Positions 6,496 to 8,668 of a stretch of 8,668 nucleotides of DNA are shown here, piece after piece. A model generated the notes under the pieces. It was not told the origin of the DNA. It did not search any database and was given only the letters and a program-made list of their open reading frames with translations. Location of the stretch: the NCBI GenBank assembly GCA_964572685.1, contig CAZNFJ010000062.1, positions 1-8,668 on the forward strand. Reading direction: 5' to 3'. Each line of letters begins with the position of its first letter. The stretch's first letter is position 1. Made by a program: the position numbers and the translations under genes. Origin of the DNA: UBA2653 sp964572685. GTDB taxonomy: Bacteria > Pseudomonadota > Gammaproteobacteria > Legionellales > Legionellaceae.

Positions 6496-6516
6496 TGCTG
6501 CACATATGCTGCAGCA
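6496..6516 (-). terminator. Possible terminator after the toxin gene
   Basis: Seven paired bases, TGCTGCA and TGCAGCA, around a 7-nt loop lie just after the PIN toxin stop, followed on the minus strand by CTCTTTTAT. The T-run is short. The same region contains the 12-bp palindrome ATGCTGCAGCAT (6506-6517). Confidence 0.4.
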
Positions 6517-6523
6517 TGAAAAT

Positions 6524-6946
6524 CTATTTCTCTAAAAATAAATGAATACGATCAGTTGTCCAAGTAGGCATTCCTGAACCAAAAAAATCTTTATCTTCAG
6601 TCCAAATAGGACAATCTAATGTTAGTGCTGTTGCAACAATAGGCCAATCATCTAAGTCACGGTGCTTCATTCGTTCTTTTGCCTCAGATTGATTTTGTTC
6701 ATAGAGATCAATGTCCACAATACTTAATAATGTTAAAATTTTATCCAGCAAATCAATAGCCATATCACTTCTTAACTTTCTTTTTTCAAAAAGAATTGGA
6801 AGATATTTTCTTGCATCTGCCACGCACACATCAGGTATGAAAAATTCGACAGCTTGATGATGTTCAGTAATTAGATTTCGTACCCGCTCACCTAAAACTG
6901 CTCGAACCAGAATATTTGCATCGATAACGATAGGTTTTGAATACAT
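6524..6946 (-). CDS. PIN-domain toxin of a toxin-antitoxin pair
   Basis: The 140-residue protein is of normal PIN size. Acidic residues expected to bind Mg2+/Mn2+ are D9 (VIDANILVRA), D44 (VADAR), D97/D99/D100 (HRDLDDWPIVATAL) and D118/D120 (WTEDKDFF). PIN toxins are ribonucleases, usually cutting tRNA or rRNA, that are neutralised by a co-expressed antitoxin. The ATG overlaps the antitoxin stop by one base (TAATG), the classic coupled arrangement. The chemistry looks complete, so the pair is probably functional; the RNA target cannot be read from the sequence. It is inserted in the conjugation operon between the ribbon-helix-helix gene and the TraC/TraD-like fragment, where it may stabilise the element. 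A VapC-like subfamily is plausible but not certain. Confidence 0.85.
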   Translation of the reverse strand: MYSKPIVIDANILVRAVLGERVRNLITEHHQAVEFFIPDVCVADARKYLPILFEKRKLRSDMAIDLLDKILTLLSIVDIDLYEQNQSEAKERMKHRDLDDWPIVATALTLDCPIWTEDKDFFGSGMPTWTTDRIHLFLEK

Positions 6947-7209
6947 TATTTTTTGTTTCCAGATTTAAGCTCTTGGAAATCAGAAAATAATTCCTTTTCT
7001 GAGAGCCCATGTTCAGAAAGCAAATTATCTAGTTTCATTGCTGCTTGTTTTAATGCAGCTATATCTGAATTTTCTGCATGACTTTTAGTGGGTATGTAAT
7101 ATCCAACTGTTTCTCCGTGCCGAGTGATTGCAACTGGCGAAGAAGTTAAAATATACTGTTGTAAATGCGCCCTGAATTCTCTCATGCCTACTTTTAATAA
7201 CGCAGTCAT
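6946..7209 (-). CDS. Phd/YefM-family antitoxin
   Basis: The 87-residue product begins MTALLKVGMREFRAHLQQYI and continues with PVAITRHGETVGYYIP, the typical Phd/YefM DNA-binding fold. The charged, flexible C-terminal part (DIAALKQ to KSGNKK) should wrap the PIN toxin. I use the ATG at 7209. A TTG at 7245 would add 12 residues, but it lies inside the operator and overlaps the promoter -10, so it cannot be the usual start. AGGG lies about 8 nt upstream of the ATG. It is followed by the toxin with a 1-nt overlap. Antitoxins of this family repress their own operon with the toxin as corepressor, and the palindrome just upstream is the likely binding site. Pairing Phd-type antitoxins with PIN toxins is common. 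Confidence 0.82.
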   Translation of the reverse strand: MTALLKVGMREFRAHLQQYILTSSPVAITRHGETVGYYIPTKSHAENSDIAALKQAAMKLDNLLSEHGLSEKELFSDFQELKSGNKK

Positions 7210-7222
7210 CGCTAACCCTATA

Positions 7223-7270
7223 ATTGTGTACTCATGATTACACAATAGCAGTCGAGTACAATTTTGTCAA
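7223..7270 (-). promoter_or_regulatory. Toxin-antitoxin promoter with palindromic operator
   Basis: The minus strand has a consensus TTGACA (7270-7265), a 17-nt spacer and TATTGT (7247-7242). A 24-bp palindrome (7223-7246, arms ATTGTGTA/TACACAAT around a central TCATGA) pairs at 11 of 12 positions and covers the -10. This is the expected layout for autorepression by a Phd-type antitoxin. The leader to the ATG at 7209 is about 25 nt. Confidence 0.75.
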
Positions 7271-7281
7271 ATAGTTGGTCA

Positions 7282-7611
7282 TTAAAGCAAAATATCTGTG
7301 TTTTTGTTTTCCAAAATTTGTTGATATTTTTTCTTTGAAACCGCTTTAAATATTTCCAAGTCATCTGATGATAAATCTAATAATTTCATTGAAATTTTTC
7401 TTAAAAGAGCATTTGATTGAATAGTTAGCTGGTGACAATGACTTTCAATGCTTTCTTGATTGTTGTTGCTTTTATTGGGGCTTTCTAGTTCATAAATCCC
7501 AACTTCGATAAATTGCTTAATAATTTGCGAAAGAGATTCATTCTGTTCTTTAGCAATTTTGAGTAATTTATTGTTTAATTTTTGATTGATATTTACAGTT
7601 ATTCTGGGCAT
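7282..7611 (-). CDS. Ribbon-helix-helix protein, probable relaxosome accessory
   Basis: The 109-residue protein begins MPRITVNINQKLNNKLLKIA; residues 2-40 fit the beta-strand, helix, helix pattern of MetJ/Arc-type DNA-binding proteins. The rest is polar, with a Q/N/S-rich linker at 45-60 and a helical C-terminus ending in KKKYQQIL. The ATG at 7611 has GGAG seven bases upstream. A longer frame starting at 7677 overlaps the relaxase and lacks such a site. It lies 16 nt downstream of the relaxase stop, so the two genes were cotranscribed. Small ribbon-helix-helix proteins beside relaxases often bind oriT and help nicking, or repress tra genes. Which applies here is inference. Confidence 0.7.
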   Translation of the reverse strand: MPRITVNINQKLNNKLLKIAKEQNESLSQIIKQFIEVGIYELESPNKSNNNQESIESHCHQLTIQSNALLRKISMKLLDLSSDDLEIFKAVSKKKYQQILENKNTDILL

Positions 7612-7627
7612 GTTTTTTCTCCTTTGA

Positions 7628-8074
7628 TTAAAGTTCTTTTGTGAAATCTTCTTTTGATTTTTTTTGCTGAATGACATAATCGATATTTTGTTGCGCTTTA
7701 TAATTCATCTGATGCATTTGCAATCTTTTGCTGTCAATAATATCCAGCGATGCCGGCTTTTGCTCGATGTTTTTATGAATGGCTTGCGTTAATTTTTCTT
7801 TATCATCAGTGACTAAGGTCATGCCATGTACTGCTCTTGAAATCTGAACATAGAAATTTTGTAAATTAGCGCTGAATTTCTGATTGGATTCCATAAGCCC
7901 TATAGCATAAGGCTTGTCTTTACCTTGAGCTTTATAAGTGGTGAGCACATACCCATGCTCCATGTGCTGTAAAGCCGGATGATTACGTGGTAAATCGATT
8001 TGTTTGCCATTAGTCAATCGAATAGAAACTTGTTTGTCATTAAAATCAATGAGTGTCGCTTTTTCGCCATAAGG
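7628..8074 (-). pseudogene. C-terminal end of a TraA/TraI-type relaxase-helicase
   Basis: About 149 codons remain, open from the IS6 junction to TAA at 7628-7630. They carry the last two superfamily-1 helicase motifs, HGYVLTTYKAQG (motif V, UvrD_C_2 type) and NFYVQISRAVHG (motif VI), followed by a charged helical tail. The relaxase domain, Walker A and other helicase motifs are missing because an IS6-family fragment replaces everything upstream of 8075. Intact proteins of this Ti-type TraA class are usually around 1000 residues; they nick oriT, bind the strand and unwind it. An internal TTG at 8017 can be taken as a start, but the frame and sequence sense continue upstream to codons PYGEKATLIDF. 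The fragment cannot be functional alone. Confidence 0.75.
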
Positions 8075-8329
8075 TCACGATGGATAAAAGCGGCGCCAAT
8101 AAGGCTGGCGTTAACACAATCAATTTGACATTGGCATTGCTATGCATGTTTGGCGGATTGCCTTTGCAAATCACGATACGACAAATTAAATACCTTAATA
8201 ATATCATTGAGCAGGATCACAGATTTGTGAAAAAAATCACCAACGGTATGAGAGGGTTTAAGGCATTTCACTCCGCTGAAGCAACCTTGTCAGGAATTGA
8301 GTTGCATCATATGTTGCGGAAAAATCAAC
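8075..8329 (+). pseudogene. C-terminal half of an IS6-family transposase
   Basis: The codons read VTMDKSGANKAGVNTIN, then ITIRQIKYLNNIIEQDHRF, and end with SGIELHHMLRKNQ. These are hallmarks of IS6/IS26-family DDE transposases; the glutamate in NNIIEQDHR is the third catalytic residue. The two catalytic aspartates and the N-terminus are missing. The left border abuts the relaxase fragment at about 8072-8075. On the right, the last IS6-like residues (KNQ) are followed directly by an IS66-type end at 8330, and the IS6 right terminal repeat is absent. A plus-strand frame can be opened from 8053, but its first codons are relaxase DNA read backwards. The piece is therefore a remnant with both ends lost. 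Confidence 0.8.
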
Positions 8330-8615
8330 GTAAGCGGTTAATTAGGCACACCTAAAAATCCAATATTTTTTTCGAGATAATCTTTTCAGTTTAATAACTG
8401 GAGATGAATGATGGGATTATCAGCAAAGAAACGTGCTTATTATGAAGAACATATTGAAGCCTGGCGCGCCAGCGGCTTAACTCAGGAAAAATATTGTGAA
8501 CAGGTCAATATTTGTTATGGCTCTTTTAAAACCTGGCAAGGAAAATTAAAACGAAGTGAGGCAGTAGAAACGACATTTGTAGAGGCCAAATCTTCAGAGT
8601 CTCAAGACTTTGGGG
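8330..8615 (+). mobile_element. Left part of an IS66-family insertion sequence
   Basis: GTAAGCGG at 8330 matches the typical GTAAGCG start of IS66-family ends and coincides with the point where IS6 transposase similarity stops. A first gene like IS66 tnpA follows at 8411. The element is cut at about 8616 by another IS6-like end. The 8-bp target duplication cannot be tested because the far end is outside the window. Confidence 0.55.
8411..8615 (+). pseudogene. tnpA: IS66-family accessory protein TnpA, 5' part
   Basis: About 68 codons remain, starting MGLSAKKRAYYEEHIEAWRA. The helix-turn-helix-like stretch SGLTQEKYCEQVNICYGSF and KTWQGKL match the small IS66 accessory protein, in which the usual pattern is W-x-x-SGL-Q-x-x-YC and then W-x-x-KL. 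Its exact role is unclear; it is required with TnpB and TnpC for IS66 transposition. GGAG at 8400-8403 lies seven bases from the ATG at 8411, making that start better than the adjacent ATG at 8408. The frame runs on to the window end, but from about 8616 the sequence is an IS6-like terminal repeat, so the native C-terminus is lost. Confidence 0.65.
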
Positions 8616-8668
8616 GGTTCTGTCGCAAAAGATTTCGTGAGCGATGGTCGGATTTATTTTGGGCAAAC
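8616..8668 (+). mobile_element. Left end of an IS6-family element, cut by the window
   Basis: GGTTCTGTCGCAAA at 8616-8629 agrees at 11 of 14 positions with the IS26-type end GGCACTGTTGCAAA. It lies inside the IS66 accessory gene. The transposase gene would start beyond the window. Confidence 0.6.

Noticed and set aside
7210..7245. Longer antitoxin starting at TTG 7245
   Set aside because: The start would fall inside the operator palindrome and the promoter -10, upstream of the likely transcription start.
7612..7677. Longer ribbon-helix-helix protein starting at 7677
   Set aside because: It overlaps the relaxase end and adds a low-complexity lysine/glutamine tail; ATG 7611 has a strong ribosome-binding site.
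1..8668. CRISPR array, tRNA or rRNA genes
   Set aside because: No regularly spaced repeats and no tRNA- or rRNA-like stretches were seen on either strand.

Overview
The window is AT-rich DNA from a gram-negative accessory region. A Legionella-like gammaproteobacterium is the best guess. That rests on base composition, a hydrophobic Legionella-style hypothetical protein at 212-766, Ti-type (TraA/TraC/TraD-like) conjugation genes of the kind carried by Legionella and Rickettsia integrative elements, and heavy IS content. This is recognition from memory, not a database result.

Layout. 1-766: a short leader and a plus-strand gene for a hydrophobic hypothetical protein. 763-1079 and 6127-8074: an eroded minus-strand conjugation operon. 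In transcription order it holds the C-terminal end of a TraA-like relaxase/helicase (7628-8074), a ribbon-helix-helix protein (7282-7611), an inserted Phd/PIN toxin-antitoxin pair (6524-7209) with its own promoter and palindromic operator, a C-terminal fragment of a TraC/TraD-like protein (6320-6440), a 64-residue two-helix membrane protein split by the transposon (6127-6284 plus 1038-1079), and a 90-residue unknown (763-1035). 1080-6126: a 5047-bp Tn3-family transposon. 8075-8668: nested IS fragments (IS6 3' half, IS66 left end and first gene, then the left end of another IS6).

The transposon is the centrepiece. It has perfect 153-bp terminal inverted repeats, and the interior is essentially all coding: a YhcG/DUF1016-type PD-(D/E)XK nuclease, a 977-residue Tn3 transposase with D675, D746 and E876, and a 232-residue tyrosine recombinase. 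The three genes are packed with a 3-nt gap and a 4-nt overlap, so they look like one operon. A strong-looking promoter lies inside the inverted repeat, so it exists at both ends. There is no internal intergenic resolution site. The best candidate is an inverted repeat (5964-5997) straddling the inner edge of the right repeat, with further TAGTTCC heptamers nearby. Removing the element with one copy of a near-perfect 5-bp target duplication restores an open membrane-protein gene that stops 2 nt before the next gene, so the insertion looks simple.

A third, orphan copy of the outer 26 bp of the transposon end lies at 6437-6462, where the TraC/TraD-like gene is cut. The conjugation operon has therefore been hit repeatedly: by this Tn family, by the toxin-antitoxin insertion and by IS elements. 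It is probably no longer able to drive transfer alone.
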